A stretch of DNA of 64,000 bases from Phocaeicola faecalis (GTDB lineage: Bacteria; Bacteroidota; Bacteroidia; Bacteroidales; Bacteroidaceae), in contig NZ_JADNRM010000003.1 of NCBI RefSeq assembly GCF_021730445.1, positions 168,380 to 232,379 on the forward strand. The letters are read 5' to 3'. This document shows positions 63,998 to 64,000 of the stretch, in pieces (position 1 is the stretch's first letter; each line of letters opens with the position of its first letter). Under the pieces are notes generated by a model. It did no database searches. It worked only from the letters and a program-made list of their open reading frames with translations, and had not been told where the DNA came from. A program made the position numbers and the translations under genes.

Positions 63998-64000
63998 TGC

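Overview
The window looks like chromosome of a gut Bacteroidales bacterium, most likely Bacteroides or Phocaeicola. Evidence: two SusC/SusD pairs, lipoproteins with Cys lipoboxes, many promoters with the Bacteroides -7 box TAnnTTTG, butyrate kinase with phosphate butyryltransferase, and a MobB/MobC plus DUF3853 mobilizable element. The genus is an inference from gene content and promoter style.

Layout. (1) 110-10575: a polysaccharide utilization locus with a 5'-truncated susC, a susD, and an operon of heparinase II/III-like lyase, GH88 unsaturated glucuronyl hydrolase, alkaline-phosphatase-fold enzyme and DUF2264 protein; it suggests import and breakdown of a uronic-acid glycan. (2) 10719-13191: an Rpn/PD-(D/E)XK nuclease and 1.5 kb of gene debris, inverted-repeat elements and a 22-bp tandem array. 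(3) 13192-22593: core genes (buk, ptb, a C26-M19 peptidase fusion, an M28/glutaminyl cyclase-like protein, SufE, a THUMP-like methyltransferase, and a MarR/thioredoxin/DUF6132 cluster with likely MarR operators, then an acyltransferase). (4) 22735-28701: a second susC-susD-lipoprotein operon. Its upstream DNA is a candidate invertible promoter, bounded by perfect 20-bp inverted repeats and drawn here with the promoter facing away from susC (OFF). (5) 29121-35721: repeats, a 782-bp cassette of two convergent small membrane genes whose start regions are a perfect 25-bp inverted repeat (a likely gene switch), and a surface lipoprotein/fimbrillin-like operon followed by a decayed duplicate.

(6) 36361-55383: an integrated mobilizable island. 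It is bounded by 43-bp copies of a tRNA(CAT) 3' half and carries a tyrosine integrase, a primase-like gene with a frameshift, DUF3853, MobC and a relaxase. Its cargo is a defence-like cluster: a HEPN-like protein with a divergent Xre regulator, a WYL regulator, an operon of HAD hydrolase, phosphoribosyltransferase, DprA/SLOG protein and a 39-residue peptide, then a retron (ncRNA with a1/a2 repeats, reverse transcriptase with NAxxH, YADD and VTG motifs, and a downstream effector candidate). The WYL gene, the HAD operon and the retron ncRNA share one 15-bp operator-like motif at an identical 25-bp offset from a TAnnTTTG box. This suggests that the HAD-PRTase-DprA operon and the retron form one co-regulated system, which I consider the most interesting feature of the window. 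A HigBA toxin-antitoxin cassette sits between two ~220-bp direct repeats at the right end.

(7) 55607-64000: a further accessory element with a penicillin-binding-protein homologue lacking both catalytic lysines, two TerB-like small proteins, a short tyrosine recombinase, a RadC/JAB protein, DUF3871 and a set of small unknown genes. It probably continues past the window. The three partial tRNA copies predict that the intact tRNA-Met(CAT) gene lies beyond the right edge on the minus strand.
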